Source of the DNA: Caballeronia sp. TF1N1
Lineage (GTDB): Bacteria; Pseudomonadota; Gammaproteobacteria; Burkholderiales; Burkholderiaceae
DNA length: 64,000 nt
Assembly (NCBI RefSeq): GCF_022878925.1
Contig: NZ_CP084627.1
Span: forward strand, 930,001-994,000
Reading direction: 5' to 3'
Both the position numbers and the translations under genes were made by a program. Below are positions 8,090 to 18,641 of the stretch, piece by piece (the stretch's first letter is position 1; each line of letters opens with the position of its first letter). The notes beneath the pieces are model-generated. The model did not search any database. It was not told the DNA's origin and saw only the letters and a list, made by a program, of their open reading frames with translations.

Positions 8090-9103
8090 TCAGAAATTGA
8101 AGTTATCAATATTTGCCGAATCGAACGTCGTAGGCGGCCCGAGAATCACTTCCCCGCTCTTTCCCACGGTCCGCTTGCCCAGCTTGCCGGCTTCGAAGGA
8201 ATCGCCTTCCTTGCCCGTGATCGTGCCCGACGCAAGACTGGCCGCCGCGTACGCCGCGAGATAACCCAACTGACCCGGGTCCCACAACTGGAACGCCTTG
8301 ACCGTGCCGTTCTTCACGAACGCGCGCATCTGGTTCGGCGTGCCGAGACCCGTCACCGTGACCTTGCCCTTGGCTGGCGAACTCGAGATATAACGCGCCG
8401 CCGCCGCGATGCCCACCGATGTCGGCGCCACGATTCCCTTCAGGTTCGGATAAGCCTGCAGCAGGCCCTGCGTCTCCACGAATGATTTTTGATCGTCATC
8501 GTTGCCGTAGGCGATCTTCACGAGTTTGATCTTCGAATACTCCGGCTTCTTCAGTTCGTCCTGCATCCATTTGATCCAGGTGTTTTGATTGGTCGCGTTG
8601 GGCGTCGCGGAGAGAATCGCGAATTCGCCTTCACCGCCAATCAGCTTCGACAGCAACTGGATCTGTCCACGTCCGATCGCTTCCGATTCGGCCTGATTCA
8701 CGAAAATTTGGCGACCGTCGGGCGCGGTGTCCGAGTCGAAAGTCACGACCTTGATGCCCTGCGACATCGCTTTTTTCAGGTACGGCACGACCGCGTTGGC
8801 GTCGTTGGCGGCGATCACGATGGCGTTCTGCCGCTGCGTGATCAACGTGTTGATATAGCTCACCTGTGACGACGCGCCCGCATCCGACGGGCCGACGACC
8901 TTGCCATCGCCCTTGAATTCCTTGATCGCGGCCATGCCGCCGTCATCGGCAATGACTTCGTACGGGTTGTTGATCTGCTTGGGCAGGAAAGCAATCTTCA
9001 GCCCGCTCTTCAGCTCGGCGGCGCTTGCGGCAAGCGCCACGGTGGCGGCCAGCAAAGCCGCCGCGAGCACCGGCCCGCGTGAGAATCGATACGGTTTTTT
9101 CAT
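8090..9103 (-). CDS. rhaS: Rhamnose ABC transporter, periplasmic substrate-binding protein
   Basis: 337 aa. It has an N-terminal signal peptide with cleavage after AASAA near residue 28, then a type-1 periplasmic binding fold of the ribose/autoinducer family (FLPKQINNPY, IVIAANDANAV, VTFDSDTAPDGR, LWDPGQLGYLAAYAA). FLPKQ.NNPYF-like starts are characteristic of RhaS. It is the last gene of the importer operon, after the two permeases, followed by a strong terminator. A separate gap of 97 nt before it may carry a processing site giving more binding protein. Confidence 0.88.
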   Translation of the reverse strand: MKKPYRFSRGPVLAAALLAATVALAASAAELKSGLKIAFLPKQINNPYEVIADDGGMAAIKEFKGDGKVVGPSDAGASSQVSYINTLITQRQNAIVIAANDANAVVPYLKKAMSQGIKVVTFDSDTAPDGRQIFVNQAESEAIGRGQIQLLSKLIGGEGEFAILSATPNATNQNTWIKWMQDELKKPEYSKIKLVKIAYGNDDDQKSFVETQGLLQAYPNLKGIVAPTSVGIAAAARYISSSPAKGKVTVTGLGTPNQMRAFVKNGTVKAFQLWDPGQLGYLAAYAAASLASGTITGKEGDSFEAGKLGKRTVGKSGEVILGPPTTFDSANIDNFNF

Positions 9104-9200
9104 GTATGTCTCCTGTCATTGCGCGCGAGTTTTGCCCTTGGACAAACCGTTGCGCTGGTTATCAACGTTCTTCAATTCACCCTCGACCAGCCTTCAACAC

Positions 9201-10205
9201 CTACGACGTCTGCGCCATGAAGCGTCTTTCACGCGCGGCCCTCCAGCGCGCGACCAGATTGGGAATCAGCACTGAGGACAGCAGCAGCGCCCCGGTCACG
9301 ATAGTCAGTGTTTCGCTCGATACATCCGCGAGCGTCAGCGCATTGCGCAGCACGCCGATAATGACGAGCGACAGCAGCACGCCGATCATCGACCCGCGTC
9401 CGCCGAAGATGCTTACGCCGCCAAACAGCACCGCCGCGATCACGGACAACTCGAAGCCTTCGCCGTTGTCGCCGCGCGCACTGGTGAAACGCAGTGTATA
9501 GACGATGCCCGCGAGCGCCGCCATCGCGCCGGACAGCATGAAGAGCCTGATCTTGGTCTTCGTCACGTCGATACCCGAAAACTGCGCGGCCGTGGGGTTC
9601 GCGCCGATGGCAAAGAGGCTGCGGCCGAACGGCGTCGCCTGCAACAGCACCGTGAAGACGAGCGCGCCCGCGATCACGAGAACGAAGGGCATCGGCAGGA
9701 AGGTATCCGCGATGGTATCGATGCCGAACGACGTGTACGACGCCGGAAAGTCCGCGATGGCCTGGTCGCCGAGCAACACGTAAGCGAGACCCCGAAACAG
9801 CGCTAGCGTGCCGATGGTGACAGCAAGCGATGGCAGATTGAAGCGCACGATCACGAGCCCGTTGAGCAGCCCGGCCATTGTGCCCGCGACGAGCACGATG
9901 GCGATGACGAGCGGCATCGGCAAGCCCATGTGCCAAAGCACGCCCATCAACGCGCTCGACACGCCCAGCACGGACGCCACCGACAAATCGATTTCCGCCG
10001 CGACGATGATGAGCGTCATCGGCAAGGCGATCAGCGCGATCTCGGTGAAATCGGCGAGCATGTTCGAGAGGTTCGCGCCGGAAAGGAACATCGGCGAAAG
10101 CACGCGTCCGCCAATCAGCGAGACGACCAGCACGATGGCGAGCATCGCCTCCCATTGCAGATGACGGCGTTTTGCCGTGGAAAGAGCCGAGTCGGGTTTA
10201 GCCAT
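9201..10205 (-). CDS. rhaQ: Rhamnose ABC transporter permease (second)
   Basis: 334 aa inner-membrane permease of the branched/ribose type (BPD_transp_2), with eight to ten hydrophobic segments and the cytoplasmic loop signature IAAVLFGGVSIFGGRGS, which contacts the ATPase. The EIDLSVASVLG element is typical of sugar permeases in this family. Its start overlaps the end of the first permease by 8 nt, so the two are probably translated together and form a heterodimeric channel. Confidence 0.85.
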   Translation of the reverse strand: MAKPDSALSTAKRRHLQWEAMLAIVLVVSLIGGRVLSPMFLSGANLSNMLADFTEIALIALPMTLIIVAAEIDLSVASVLGVSSALMGVLWHMGLPMPLVIAIVLVAGTMAGLLNGLVIVRFNLPSLAVTIGTLALFRGLAYVLLGDQAIADFPASYTSFGIDTIADTFLPMPFVLVIAGALVFTVLLQATPFGRSLFAIGANPTAAQFSGIDVTKTKIRLFMLSGAMAALAGIVYTLRFTSARGDNGEGFELSVIAAVLFGGVSIFGGRGSMIGVLLSLVIIGVLRNALTLADVSSETLTIVTGALLLSSVLIPNLVARWRAARERRFMAQTS

Positions 10206-11241
10206 GATCGCGTTTCCTCATCATGCGGCGCGCGACCGAGCGCGCGAGCAACGTATCCAGCGCGATCGCCGCGACGATCAGCGCGCCTTGAATGGCCTGC
10301 TGCCAGAACGGCGACACGCGCAACACCACGAGCGCGATGTTGATGACGCCCAGCACCAGCGCGCCGAGCGTCGCGCCCGCCACCGTGCCGACGCCGCCCG
10401 TGATCGCAACGCTGCCGACCACCGCCGCCGCGACCACCTGCAGCTCGATGCCCTTCGCCGTGCTGGCATCGACGGTGCCGAAACGCGCAAGCCACAGCAC
10501 GCCCGCAAGGCCGGCGATCGCGCCGGACAGCAGGAAGCCGATCATCACGCGGCGGTCCACGCGAATGCCCGCGAGACGCGCGGCTTCGGGGTTCGAGCCG
10601 ATAGCGTAATGCTCGCGGCCGCCGCGATACTGCTTCAGATACACCGACAACGCGATCAGCACGACGAGCGCGATCAACACGAGATTCGGCACGCCGAGCA
10701 GCGATCCGGTTGCAATCGTGGCAAAGCTATCCGGCAGACTCGTCGCGTTGATCTGGCCGCCGTGGACCCACGCGTAGTCCGCGCCGCGCACGATATACAG
10801 CGTCGAGAGCGTGGCGACGAGCGACGGCACGCGTCCGAAGGTGACGAGCGCGCCGTTCACCGCGCCGATCACGAGCCCGACGCCCATGCCCGCGCACATC
10901 GCGACGATCACCGGCATGTGCGGGTTCATCACGAAGAGGCTGCCGACCGCATAGGCGCTCACGCCGACGATCGACGCCACCGACAGATCGATATGCCGCA
11001 TCAGCATGACGATCGTCATGCCGGCCGTCAGCAAGCCGATGATCGACACATTCAGCAGCACGTCACGCAGATTCTGCAGATTCAGGAAGTCCGGCTTCAC
11101 CGCAGCGGTCGCGCCAATCAGCACGAGCAGCACGATGAAGAGCGTGAGCTCGCGACTCTTCGCGATCGAACCCGCGAGACTCTCGCGTCTCGTTTCGGCG
11201 GCAGGCAGCGCGGGCATGGTGGGAGAGTGTCGTGTCATCAT
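10198..11241 (-). CDS. rhaP: Rhamnose ABC transporter permease (first)
   Basis: 347 aa permease paralogous to the next gene: [16 protein letters not shown] early, [21 protein letters not shown] as the ATPase contact loop, and about eight to ten transmembrane helices. The gene order ATPase, permease, permease matches rhaT-rhaP-rhaQ of the Rhizobium rhamnose importer. The start overlaps the ATPase stop by 4 nt. Confidence 0.85.
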   Translation of the reverse strand: MMTRHSPTMPALPAAETRRESLAGSIAKSRELTLFIVLLVLIGATAAVKPDFLNLQNLRDVLLNVSIIGLLTAGMTIVMLMRHIDLSVASIVGVSAYAVGSLFVMNPHMPVIVAMCAGMGVGLVIGAVNGALVTFGRVPSLVATLSTLYIVRGADYAWVHGGQINATSLPDSFATIATGSLLGVPNLVLIALVVLIALSVYLKQYRGGREHYAIGSNPEAARLAGIRVDRRVMIGFLLSGAIAGLAGVLWLARFGTVDASTAKGIELQVVAAAVVGSVAITGGVGTVAGATLGALVLGVINIALVVLRVSPFWQQAIQGALIVAAIALDTLLARSVARRMMRKRDHG

Positions 11242-12761
11242 GCGGCGCGTCCCAGGGTTTGCGGCGATGCGCCCAACGCGGCGCTCATCACTCGTTCTTC
11301 GTTTGCGTCGGCGCGAGCAATGTCGGCGCTGATACGGCCTTCGTGCATGACGAGCACGCGGTCCGCCATGCCGAGCACTTCGGGCAGCTCGCTTGAAATC
11401 ATCAGCACGGCCATGCCCTCTTTCACGAGTTCGGCGAGCGTGCGATACACCTCGGCTTTCGCGCCCACGTCGATGCCGCGCGTCGGTTCATCGATGATGA
11501 GCACCTTCGGATTCGTCGCGAGCCACTTGCCGAGCACGACCTTCTGCTGATTGCCGCCCGACAGCGTGCCGACGGGCGCATCGAGATCGCCGGCCTTGAG
11601 GCGCAGGCGCTTGCCCCAGTCGGCGGCGAGCGTCGATTCGCTTTTCGCGGAGATGAGCCCGTGCCGCATCAAGCGGCCGAGCACGGTGAGCGATGCATTG
11701 CGCGCGATGCTCAGTTCCAGCGCGAGCCCTTGCGCGCGGCGATCCTCCGGCACGAGCGCGAGGCCCGCGCGCACGGCTGCCGCCGGATGGCCGAGGGCGA
11801 GCGCCTTCCCCGCGATCTTCACTTCACCGCCATCGACCGGATCGATGCCGAAGATGGCGCGCGCGACTTCGCTACGTCCCGCGCCGACGAGGCCCGCGAG
11901 CGCGACGATCTCGCCTGCGCGGACATCGAAGGATATGTTCTTGAATACGCCTTCGCGCGTCAGGTTGCGGACCGAGAGACGCACGTCGCCGGGCTGAACG
12001 TCCGCCTTCGGATAGAACGTGTCCAGATCGCGGCCGACCATCTTGCTCACGATGGCATCGATGGTCATGTCGCTGGTAAGCGCGTCGTAGACCTTCATGC
12101 CGTCGCGCATGATGGTCATGCGCTGCGTCAGCGCGAAGACTTCGTCGAGCCTGTGCGTGATGAAGAGGATCGCGACATCCCGCTCACGCAGCGCACGCAC
12201 GATGGCAAAGAGCCGCTCCACTTCCGTCAGCGAGAGCGCGGCGGTGGGCTCGTCCATGATGAGCACGTTCGCGTCGAGCGAAAGCGCCTTGGCGATCTCG
12301 ACCACTTGCTGGTCCGCGATCGACAAGCCGCGCACGAGCCGTTGCGCGCGCAGGTTCACGCCGAGCGACGCGAGCAACGCATCGACTTCGCGATGCATTT
12401 CGTCGTAGCGTATGCGTCCGAGCCGGTCGCGCGGCTGCCGGCCCATGTAGATGTTCTCCGCGATGGAAAGGTCCGCGAACAGCGTCGGCTCCTGATAGAT
12501 GACGGCGAGACCGGCATCGCGTGCCTCGGCGGGATTGGCGAAGCGGCGCGGTTCGCCATCGACGAGAATCTCGCCTGCATCCGGCTGATACACGCCGGCG
12601 AGCAGTTTGACGAGCGTGGATTTACCCGCGCCGTTTTCGCCGAGCAACGCGTGGACTTCGCCCGCGAAGAGTTGCAGGCTGCCGTCGCCCAATGCGCGCA
12701 CGCGGCCGAACGCCTTGCTCGCGTGCCGCAATTCGAGTCTTGGCGGCTTGTTGGTTGTCAT
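11238..12761 (-). CDS. rhaT: Rhamnose ABC transporter, duplicated ATP-binding protein
   Basis: 507 aa with two ABC cassettes, as in ribose/rhamnose importers. The first has Walker [10 protein letters not shown] (about residues 40-48), signature region [16 protein letters not shown], and Walker [12 protein letters not shown]. The second has a degenerate P-loop ([10 protein letters not shown]), signature [15 protein letters not shown], and Walker [13 protein letters not shown]. The degenerate second P-loop is normal in this family. It heads the importer genes, 149 nt after the lactonase gene. Confidence 0.88.
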   Translation of the reverse strand: MTTNKPPRLELRHASKAFGRVRALGDGSLQLFAGEVHALLGENGAGKSTLVKLLAGVYQPDAGEILVDGEPRRFANPAEARDAGLAVIYQEPTLFADLSIAENIYMGRQPRDRLGRIRYDEMHREVDALLASLGVNLRAQRLVRGLSIADQQVVEIAKALSLDANVLIMDEPTAALSLTEVERLFAIVRALRERDVAILFITHRLDEVFALTQRMTIMRDGMKVYDALTSDMTIDAIVSKMVGRDLDTFYPKADVQPGDVRLSVRNLTREGVFKNISFDVRAGEIVALAGLVGAGRSEVARAIFGIDPVDGGEVKIAGKALALGHPAAAVRAGLALVPEDRRAQGLALELSIARNASLTVLGRLMRHGLISAKSESTLAADWGKRLRLKAGDLDAPVGTLSGGNQQKVVLGKWLATNPKVLIIDEPTRGIDVGAKAEVYRTLAELVKEGMAVLMISSELPEVLGMADRVLVMHEGRISADIARADANEERVMSAALGASPQTLGRAA

Positions 12762-12809
12762 GCGCTGTCTCCTGTTTGTCGGCCGAAGCTGGCGCTTGCT
12801 CCGGCCTGT

Positions 12810-12834
12810 GCAACGCCGTGGACCTTGGCGTTGC
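12810..12834. promoter_or_regulatory. Hairpin between the lactonase gene and rhaT
   Basis: Exact arms GCAACGCC (12810-12817) and GGCGTTGC (12827-12834) with a 9-nt loop lie in the 149-nt gap of the operon. No U-run follows, so it is more likely an RNA processing or stability element than a terminator. Confidence 0.4.
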
Positions 12835-12910
12835 GCCTGAGCGCTTACGCGAGTTTCACGCGACGCCTTCGATCAAGTCCGACGCCAGTTCCGGTCTTCG
12901 AACGTTGCTA

Positions 12911-13801
12911 TCAAATGCGGTAAATCCGCTCCGCATTACGCACGAATAGTGCTTGCTTTTCGCTGTCGCTCGCGTCGCTCACGATTTGCGCGTAGGCGTT
13001 CCACAGCTGTTTGTAAGTACCGAAAAGCCTGTCGACCGGGAAGTTCGATGCGAACATCGCGCGGCCGACGCCGAAGGTATCGATGGTTTCGAGCACATAC
13101 GGCCGGAAGCTCTCCACTGTCCATTCGTGATCGAGCATGGCGAAGCCGCTCAGCTTCACCGCGACGTTCGGACAAGCCGCGAGCGCACGCATGCCGTCGC
13201 GCCACGCGCGATATCCTTCGACCGAAGACCGGTCCACGAACATCCCCGCATGATTGACGATGAACTGCGTGTTTGCATGTTCGCGCGCGAGTTGCGCGGC
13301 ATCGTTCATCTGCGACGGATAAAGCTGCAAGTCGAACGACATGCCGAAGCGCTCGAGCAACGCGAAGTTCCGGCGCCACCGAGGCTCGTGCATGAAGTGC
13401 CGCCCGACGTAGTCATACAACGGATTTTCATGCACGTTGAGAATCTGCCGGATGCCGCGCGTGTTGGCGAAGGCCGCGTGCGCTTCGAGCACGGCGGACG
13501 CATCGTCGGCCGATAAATCCGCGCCCGCCACGATGCCGTTCGGCATGCCGCGGCCTGTGTCGTCGGCGAGTCCTTGCAGCCAGCGCGTTTCCTCGACGGG
13601 ATCGGCGGGATCGTGGTTCGCATCGACGTGCACGATCTTCAGCACTTCGATGTCGCCGGCATCGCGCAACAGATCGGCGAGCAGATAGTCATGCTTCAAA
13701 TCGCGCGCGTCGCCGACGAACGATGTCTGCGGATTCGCCAGCCACGGATAGTGATGCGTGGACAAATCCCACAAGTGGATATGCGGATCGACGACCTGCA
13801 T
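12911..13801 (-). CDS. L-rhamnono-lactonase, amidohydrolase superfamily (COG3618)
   Basis: 296 aa. It starts at the ATG at 13801 because GAGGA sits 7-8 nt upstream; an in-frame GTG at 13816 is less likely. The motif VDPHIHLWD at the N-terminus is the metal-binding HxH of the amidohydrolase TIM barrel; NHAGM and the late ASNFPVDRL (conserved Asp) complete the active site. COG3618 members open sugar lactones, including fuconolactone and rhamnonolactone. Its place between the mutarotase and the rhamnose importer indicates hydrolysis of L-rhamnono-1,4-lactone to L-rhamnonate. A fuconolactonase activity cannot be excluded from sequence alone. Confidence 0.78.
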   Translation of the reverse strand: MQVVDPHIHLWDLSTHHYPWLANPQTSFVGDARDLKHDYLLADLLRDAGDIEVLKIVHVDANHDPADPVEETRWLQGLADDTGRGMPNGIVAGADLSADDASAVLEAHAAFANTRGIRQILNVHENPLYDYVGRHFMHEPRWRRNFALLERFGMSFDLQLYPSQMNDAAQLAREHANTQFIVNHAGMFVDRSSVEGYRAWRDGMRALAACPNVAVKLSGFAMLDHEWTVESFRPYVLETIDTFGVGRAMFASNFPVDRLFGTYKQLWNAYAQIVSDASDSEKQALFVRNAERIYRI

Positions 13802-13834
13802 GATGGTGTTCCTCACGAGCTTGGAAATGCGCGA

Positions 13835-14149
13835 TTACGGAAGATGAAAGACGGGCGCAAGCGGCACGGCAACAGGCGCGTTGTCCGCATGCGTTTCCAT
13901 CAGCTCGGCCATGTAGTCCCACCATTTGCGCATGATGGGCAAGTGCGGCAACGCGTCGGTCGAATGCGTGCCGGTGCGTTTGTAGGTGGCGAACAGATGT
14001 CCGGTTGCTTCGTCGAGAAAAATCCAGTAGTCGCGGATGCCCGCTGCAACGAGCGCATCGGCCAGTTCGGGCCATATCTCGCGATGGCGCCTCTCGTATT
14101 CCTCGCGCATGCCCGGCTTCAGGGTCATGCGAAATGCCATTGTCTCCAT
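13835..14149 (-). CDS. rhaM: L-rhamnose mutarotase
   Basis: 104 aa, the normal family length when started at the ATG at 14149. RHREIWPELADAL, IRDYWIFLD, and the C-terminal WWDYMAELMETHADNAPV...FHLP match the RhaM family (ferredoxin-like dimer) that interconverts alpha and beta rhamnopyranose. The His of RRH and the Tyr/Trp residues expected in the active site are present. It is the first gene of the lower rhamnose operon, directly behind the regulated promoter at 14207-14274. Confidence 0.88.
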   Translation of the reverse strand: METMAFRMTLKPGMREEYERRHREIWPELADALVAAGIRDYWIFLDEATGHLFATYKRTGTHSTDALPHLPIMRKWWDYMAELMETHADNAPVAVPLAPVFHLP

Positions 14150-14206
14150 GGCGGACCGCCTGATTTTGTTTAGTGAGCCCGAATGTTCGCGGCTCGTTGT
14201 GCTGCG

Positions 14207-14274
14207 ACTATAATTCGCCGACCGATAACACGACAATCCGAAAGAAGGATTGGCCGATCGCAAATGCGTATCGG
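14207..14274 (-). promoter_or_regulatory. Promoter and putative LysR operator of the rhaM operon (shared element, copy 1)
   Basis: This 68-bp stretch is nearly the same as 19460-19526, upstream of the other rhamnose operon. On the minus strand both have a TATAGT -10 box (here 14212-14207) and a TTGT-type -35 about 17-18 nt upstream. Common blocks read on plus are ACTATA, ACAAT-CGAAAG, CGAT-GC-AA-GCG and ATCGG. The inverted repeat CAATCC-N7-GGATTG (14234-14252) lies over the -35 region. The LysR gene starts 37 nt to the right in the opposite direction, so the site may also be autoregulatory. Confidence 0.7.
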
Positions 14275-14310
14275 TTTGAAGCTACTGCGTTGCATCACCG
14301 CGGACCGACA

Positions 14311-15267
14311 ATGAATCAGAACGTCTCACAGGTGGCGCTCGTCAATCGCCTGAAATTCAAGCATCTGGCGCTGCTCGTCGCGCTCGACGACGCGCGCAAT
14401 CTGCACCAGGCCGCCGACGCCATCAACGTCGCGCAGCCGAGCGCGAGCCGCATGCTGGCCGATATCGAGGAAGCGTTCGGCTTCCTGCTCTTCGAGCGCA
14501 ACGCGCGCGGCATGCAGCCAACGCCGCTCGGCATGTCCGCGCTCGCCTACGCGCGCCGCTCGCTTGCCGACCTCACCCGCTTCGCCGACGACCTCGACAA
14601 CAAACGCCGTGGCGGACATGGCCAACTCACGGTCGGCGCGATCATGGGCGCCGCGCCCGACGTGCTCGCCATGGCCGTCACCGAACTCAAGTCGGAGCGG
14701 CCGCTGCTCAACGTGCGCATCCTCGGCGAAACCAGCGACCAGGTCGTGCAACTGCTGCATCGCCGCGAAGTCGATCTCGCGCTCGGCCGTCTCACCACGC
14801 CTTTGCAGCACAACGACTTCGATTTCGAACCGCTTGCGCGCGAAGCTATGCGGCTCGTCGTGCGCGCCAGACATCCACTCGTTTCGAAGACGACGCTCGC
14901 GCTCGATACACTCGTCGGCTGGCCGTGGATCCTTCAGCCGATCACGAGTCCCGCGCGTCATCTCTTCGAGGAAGAACTCGCGCGTGCCGGGCTCACCACG
15001 CCTGCCGATATCGTGGAATGCGCGTCCATCTTCGCGACGCTGCAACTGCTGCAAAACAGCGACGCCGTCGCAATGCTGCCGGAATCCGTCGTGCGCGATT
15101 ATCTGCGCGCGCAATTGCTGGTGGAACTGCCCATCGAAATCGGCAAGAGCCTGTCGGGCTTCGGCTTGCTGCGCCGCAAGTTCGAGACGCTCTCCGAACC
15201 CGCCGAATACTTCATCGCGCTGTTGCGCAAGTATTCGGCGTCGTCGCTCGCGGTCACTGCAGGTTGA
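14311..15267 (+). CDS. LysR-family regulator of the rhamnose genes
   Basis: 318 aa. The N-terminal winged HTH spans about residues 10-70 (LALLVALDDARNLHQAADAINVAQPSAS, then the wing ending at GMQPTPLG), followed by a periplasmic-binding-like effector domain. The ATG at 14311 gives the usual length; the upstream frame lacks conserved sequence. It is divergent from rhaM, and its last 14 nt overlap the tail of the convergent rhamnose dehydrogenase gene. Because the two flanking operons share one promoter element, this protein is the likely regulator of both, with rhamnose or a pathway intermediate as effector (inference). Confidence 0.85.
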   Translation: MNQNVSQVALVNRLKFKHLALLVALDDARNLHQAADAINVAQPSASRMLADIEEAFGFLLFERNARGMQPTPLGMSALAYARRSLADLTRFADDLDNKRRGGHGQLTVGAIMGAAPDVLAMAVTELKSERPLLNVRILGETSDQVVQLLHRREVDLALGRLTTPLQHNDFDFEPLAREAMRLVVRARHPLVSKTTLALDTLVGWPWILQPITSPARHLFEEELARAGLTTPADIVECASIFATLQLLQNSDAVAMLPESVVRDYLRAQLLVELPIEIGKSLSGFGLLRRKFETLSEPAEYFIALLRKYSASSLAVTAG

Positions 15268-16036
15268 CGAAGAGACCGCCATCCACGAGCAGCGACGCGC
15301 CCGTCACGTAACGCGCGCGATCCGATGCCAGAAACACGACGCACTGCGCCACATCGTCCGGTTCACCGAGTCTTCCGAGCGGAATGCGCTTTTCCATATA
15401 GGCGCGCTTTTCCGTATCGGACAAGTCTTCGGCGTTGAGGTCGGTGGCGATGGTGCCCGGCATCACCGAATTGCAGCGGATGCCGTAAGGTCCGAGCGCG
15501 ATGGCGCACGATTGCATCAGCGAATGCACACCCGCCTTGGTCGGTGTGTAATGCGTCTGCATGCCGCCGCCGACGAGCGCGCTGATCGAACTCGTCGCGA
15601 TGATCGCGCCGCCCGTGCCTTGATCCTTCATCTGATTCGCCGCGGCCTGCGTCACGTAAAACGCGCCGTTCAGGTTCACCGCGACCGTGGTTTCATAAAC
15701 CGATGGCGGCATGTCGAGAAACGCATGGAACGGACAGATGCCCGCGTTGCTCGACAGCACGTCGACGCGCCCGAAGGCGTCCACCGTGCGGCGCACGAGT
15801 TCGCGGCCGGTCTCGTGTTCGGCGACATTGCCTTCGACCGCAATCGCGCGACGGCCGAGCGCCTCGATCTCGCGCAGGATCGACTCGACCGCGTAGCCCT
15901 TGCCGTACGACTTGTCGTTGTCGCCCCAATAGTTGATCGCGACGTTCGCGCCTTCGCGCGCGCTCGCCAGCGCGATCGCCCGGCCGATGCCTCGCGAGCC
16001 GCCCGTCACGATCACCACTTTGTCTTTCAACAGCAT
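15254..16036 (-). CDS. L-rhamnose 1-dehydrogenase (short-chain dehydrogenase)
   Basis: 260 aa classical SDR. The cofactor motif TGGSRGIG is at residues 11-18, NAG is present (SSNAGICPFHAFLDMP), the catalytic Ser is in SSISALVGG, and the YxxxK motif is YTPTK. The segments ICPFHAFLDMP, GGGMQTHYTPTKAG, ALGPYGIRCN and the C-terminal YVTGASLLVDGGLFVNLQ are those remembered for the Azotobacter-type L-rhamnose dehydrogenase. It oxidises L-rhamnose to rhamnono-lactone with NAD(P)+. The ATG at 16036 is preferred over the 14-residue extension. It lies 11 nt after rhmD and is the last gene of the upper operon. Confidence 0.85.
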   Translation of the reverse strand: MLLKDKVVIVTGGSRGIGRAIALASAREGANVAINYWGDNDKSYGKGYAVESILREIEALGRRAIAVEGNVAEHETGRELVRRTVDAFGRVDVLSSNAGICPFHAFLDMPPSVYETTVAVNLNGAFYVTQAAANQMKDQGTGGAIIATSSISALVGGGMQTHYTPTKAGVHSLMQSCAIALGPYGIRCNSVMPGTIATDLNAEDLSDTEKRAYMEKRIPLGRLGEPDDVAQCVVFLASDRARYVTGASLLVDGGLFVNLQ

Positions 16037-16047
16037 GAACGTTTCCT

Positions 16048-17226
16048 TCAATGAGTGTACGGACGCGTCAACGCGCATTCGGGATTCAGCCGCACGCCGA
16101 AGCCCGGCGTCTCCGGCACCTTCATGCGGCCGTTCACCGGAACGGGTTCGTCGAGCAGCAAGGGCGTGAACATCGGCACGACCTGATCGGCTTTCTCGGC
16201 CATCATGAGGAACTCGGCGAACGGCGAGTTGTGACGCGTCACCACGAAGTGATAGCTATACACCGACGAACCGTGCGGCACCACGAGCACGTTATGCGCA
16301 TCCGCGAGCGCCGAAATCTTGATGAGCTCCGTGATGCCGCCGCACCAGCCGACATCCGGCTGCACGAGGTCCGCGCAGCCCATCTCGAAGAGCATGCGAA
16401 AACCCCAGCGCGTGGCTTCGTGTTCGCCCGTCGTCACCATCATGCCGCCTGGCACCGCGCGGCGCAGTTCGGCATAGCCCCAGTAATCGTCGGGCGGCAG
16501 CGCCTCTTCGATCCATTTCAGGCCATACTCGCGCGCCGCGTTCGCGAGGCGCTTCGCGTAGTTGAGGTCGAGGCTCATCCAGCAGTCGAACATGAGCCAG
16601 AAGTCGTCACCGACTTTCGAGCGCATGTCGGCCAGTTTGGCGATGTTCTTCGCGAGCCCTTCCTCGCCTTCGGCCGGTCCATGCTGCAAAGGCATCTTGC
16701 CGCCGATGAAACCCATCTCCTTGGCGAGATCCGGCCGCGCGCCGGTTGCATAGAACTGGAGTTCATCCCGCACCGGGCCGCCGAGCAACTGGAACACGGG
16801 TTCCTGGCGCACCTTCGCGAGCAGATCCCACAACGCCAGATCGACACCCGATATCGCGTTGAGCACGATACCCTTGCGCCCGTAGTACAGCGTCGCGAAA
16901 TACATCTGATCCCACATCTTTTCGATATCCGTCACGCGCTGCCCTTCGAGGAAGCGCGCCAGATGCTTCTCGACGATGAATGCGCCGATCTCGCCGCCCG
17001 TCGTCACCGCGAAGCCGACCGTGCCGTCGCTTGCCTCGATCTCCACGACGAGCGAGCCGAGCACGTTCAGTCCGAACGACTGACGGCTCTGGCGATACTC
17101 GGGATAACGCGCCATCGGCGTCGAGATGTGATCGTCGATCCAGTGGTTCGCGCCCTGATCGTGATAATCGGCGCCGCCGCCGCGAACGGTGAAAGCGCGC
17201 ACTTGGCGAATGGTGGGCATGGACAT
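16048..17226 (-). CDS. rhmD: L-rhamnonate dehydratase (enolase superfamily)
   Basis: 392 aa, starting at the ATG at 17226 with GGAGACAGAAACT upstream; the much longer open frame is not coding. [98 protein letters not shown] and [11 protein letters not shown] match E. coli RhmD along the whole chain. Metal ligands are the Asp of FDCWMS and the Glu of WIEE and GEH; the catalytic His is in VPHGSS. It removes water from L-rhamnonate to give 2-keto-3-deoxy-L-rhamnonate. This is the strongest evidence that the cluster is for rhamnose rather than fucose. Confidence 0.93.
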   Translation of the reverse strand: MSMPTIRQVRAFTVRGGGADYHDQGANHWIDDHISTPMARYPEYRQSRQSFGLNVLGSLVVEIEASDGTVGFAVTTGGEIGAFIVEKHLARFLEGQRVTDIEKMWDQMYFATLYYGRKGIVLNAISGVDLALWDLLAKVRQEPVFQLLGGPVRDELQFYATGARPDLAKEMGFIGGKMPLQHGPAEGEEGLAKNIAKLADMRSKVGDDFWLMFDCWMSLDLNYAKRLANAAREYGLKWIEEALPPDDYWGYAELRRAVPGGMMVTTGEHEATRWGFRMLFEMGCADLVQPDVGWCGGITELIKISALADAHNVLVVPHGSSVYSYHFVVTRHNSPFAEFLMMAEKADQVVPMFTPLLLDEPVPVNGRMKVPETPGFGVRLNPECALTRPYTH

Positions 17227-17258
17227 GAGTTTCTGTCTCCGTTTGAAGGCGTTGTTGT

Positions 17259-18584
17259 TCAGGATGCGCTGGCGGGTTTGGCGCGGGCATCGCGCGAGGC
17301 GTCGCGCTGCGGCACGCGCACGAAGGCGACGATCACGAGCGCGGCCAGGACGCTCGCCGCGCCGAGCACCATGAGTCCGGCGCTGGTCGAATGAAATGCG
17401 GCTTCGGCGGCGGTGCGGGCCATCGGTGCAAAGAATCCGCCGAGCCCGCCCAACGAGTTGATGAGCGCGATGCCGGCCGCCGCGGCCGCGCCAGTGAGAT
17501 AACGCGTCGGGAACGTCCAGAAGAGCGGCTGGGCGGCGATGAATCCGCTCGCGGCGCAACACAGCGCGATAAGCGATACCACCGGCGTTCCCGCGATGCC
17601 CGACACGACGATCGCGACGCCCGACATCACGAGCAACGCGATAGCGCACACGCGATGCTTGCCGGTGCGATCCGCATAACGCGGCATGATCCACGTGACG
17701 ATGACGGCCGCCACCCAAGGCAACGCGGTCACGAGTCCGACACGAAAGCCGACCTTGGTTCCGAGCAGCGCGGACACTTGTTGCGGCAGATAGAACACCA
17801 CGCCATAGACGGCTGCCTGGATCAGGAAATACGCGCAGCACAAGACCAGCACGCGCGGATCGATGAGCGCCGCCAGCACGCCACGCGGTCCGTGCGATGA
17901 CGCGTTGCGGGCGTCGTCATCGAGACGCGCGACGAGCAGCGCGCGTTGATCCTGAGTGAGCCAGCGTGCGCGGGCGGGGTCGTCGTCGAGATACCAGAAC
18001 GCCCAGACACCGACGATCGACGCGAGCAAGCCTTCGACCAGAAAGAGCCATTGCCAGCCCGAAAAGCCGAGCGCGCCGTGCAAGTCCAGCAGCAATCCGG
18101 ACAAAGGCGCACCGAAGATGAACGCGAGCGGCGCGCCGAAGTAAAACACGCCGAGCGCACGCGCCCGAGCGCTTTGCGGGAACCAGCGCGTCAGGTAATA
18201 GACGATGCCGGGAAAGAATCCGGCTTCCGCCACGCCGAGCAGAAAGCGCAACGTGTAGAAGGTCGTGGCGTTGTGCGCGAAGGACATCGCCGCCGAAACA
18301 AGACCCCACGTCACCACGATGCGGCACATCCACAGCTTCGCGCCCACGCGATGCAAGAGCAGATTGCTCGGCACCTCGAAGATTGCGTAGCCGACGAAGA
18401 ACACGCCCGCGCCGAACGCGAACGCGGCATTGGTGAGGCCGGTGTCCTGCTGCAGCGCCTTCTGCGCGAAACCGATGTTCGCGCGGTCCAGAAATGCGAG
18501 CACATACATGAGCAGCAGAAACGGCAGCAGCCGGCGCATCACGCGGGACGTGACGGCGCCTTCCGCGCTAACGGAGTCATTCAT
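17259..18584 (-). CDS. MFS transporter of the anion:cation symporter type
   Basis: 441 aa with twelve hydrophobic helices and the ACS-family signature region [24 protein letters not shown] after helix 4. GGAGAGAGAC precedes the ATG. ACS members import sugar acids such as glucarate, galactonate and tartrate, so this one may import L-rhamnonate or a related sugar acid. The separate ABC system would then bring in free rhamnose. It lies between the dehydrogenase and rhmD in one operon. Confidence 0.82.
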   Translation of the reverse strand: MNDSVSAEGAVTSRVMRRLLPFLLLMYVLAFLDRANIGFAQKALQQDTGLTNAAFAFGAGVFFVGYAIFEVPSNLLLHRVGAKLWMCRIVVTWGLVSAAMSFAHNATTFYTLRFLLGVAEAGFFPGIVYYLTRWFPQSARARALGVFYFGAPLAFIFGAPLSGLLLDLHGALGFSGWQWLFLVEGLLASIVGVWAFWYLDDDPARARWLTQDQRALLVARLDDDARNASSHGPRGVLAALIDPRVLVLCCAYFLIQAAVYGVVFYLPQQVSALLGTKVGFRVGLVTALPWVAAVIVTWIMPRYADRTGKHRVCAIALLVMSGVAIVVSGIAGTPVVSLIALCCAASGFIAAQPLFWTFPTRYLTGAAAAAGIALINSLGGLGGFFAPMARTAAEAAFHSTSAGLMVLGAASVLAALVIVAFVRVPQRDASRDARAKPASAS

Positions 18585-18641
18585 GTCTCTCTCCAGGTCG
18601 CCTTGCTTTTTTATGATGGCGATCGAGCAATCACGGCGATA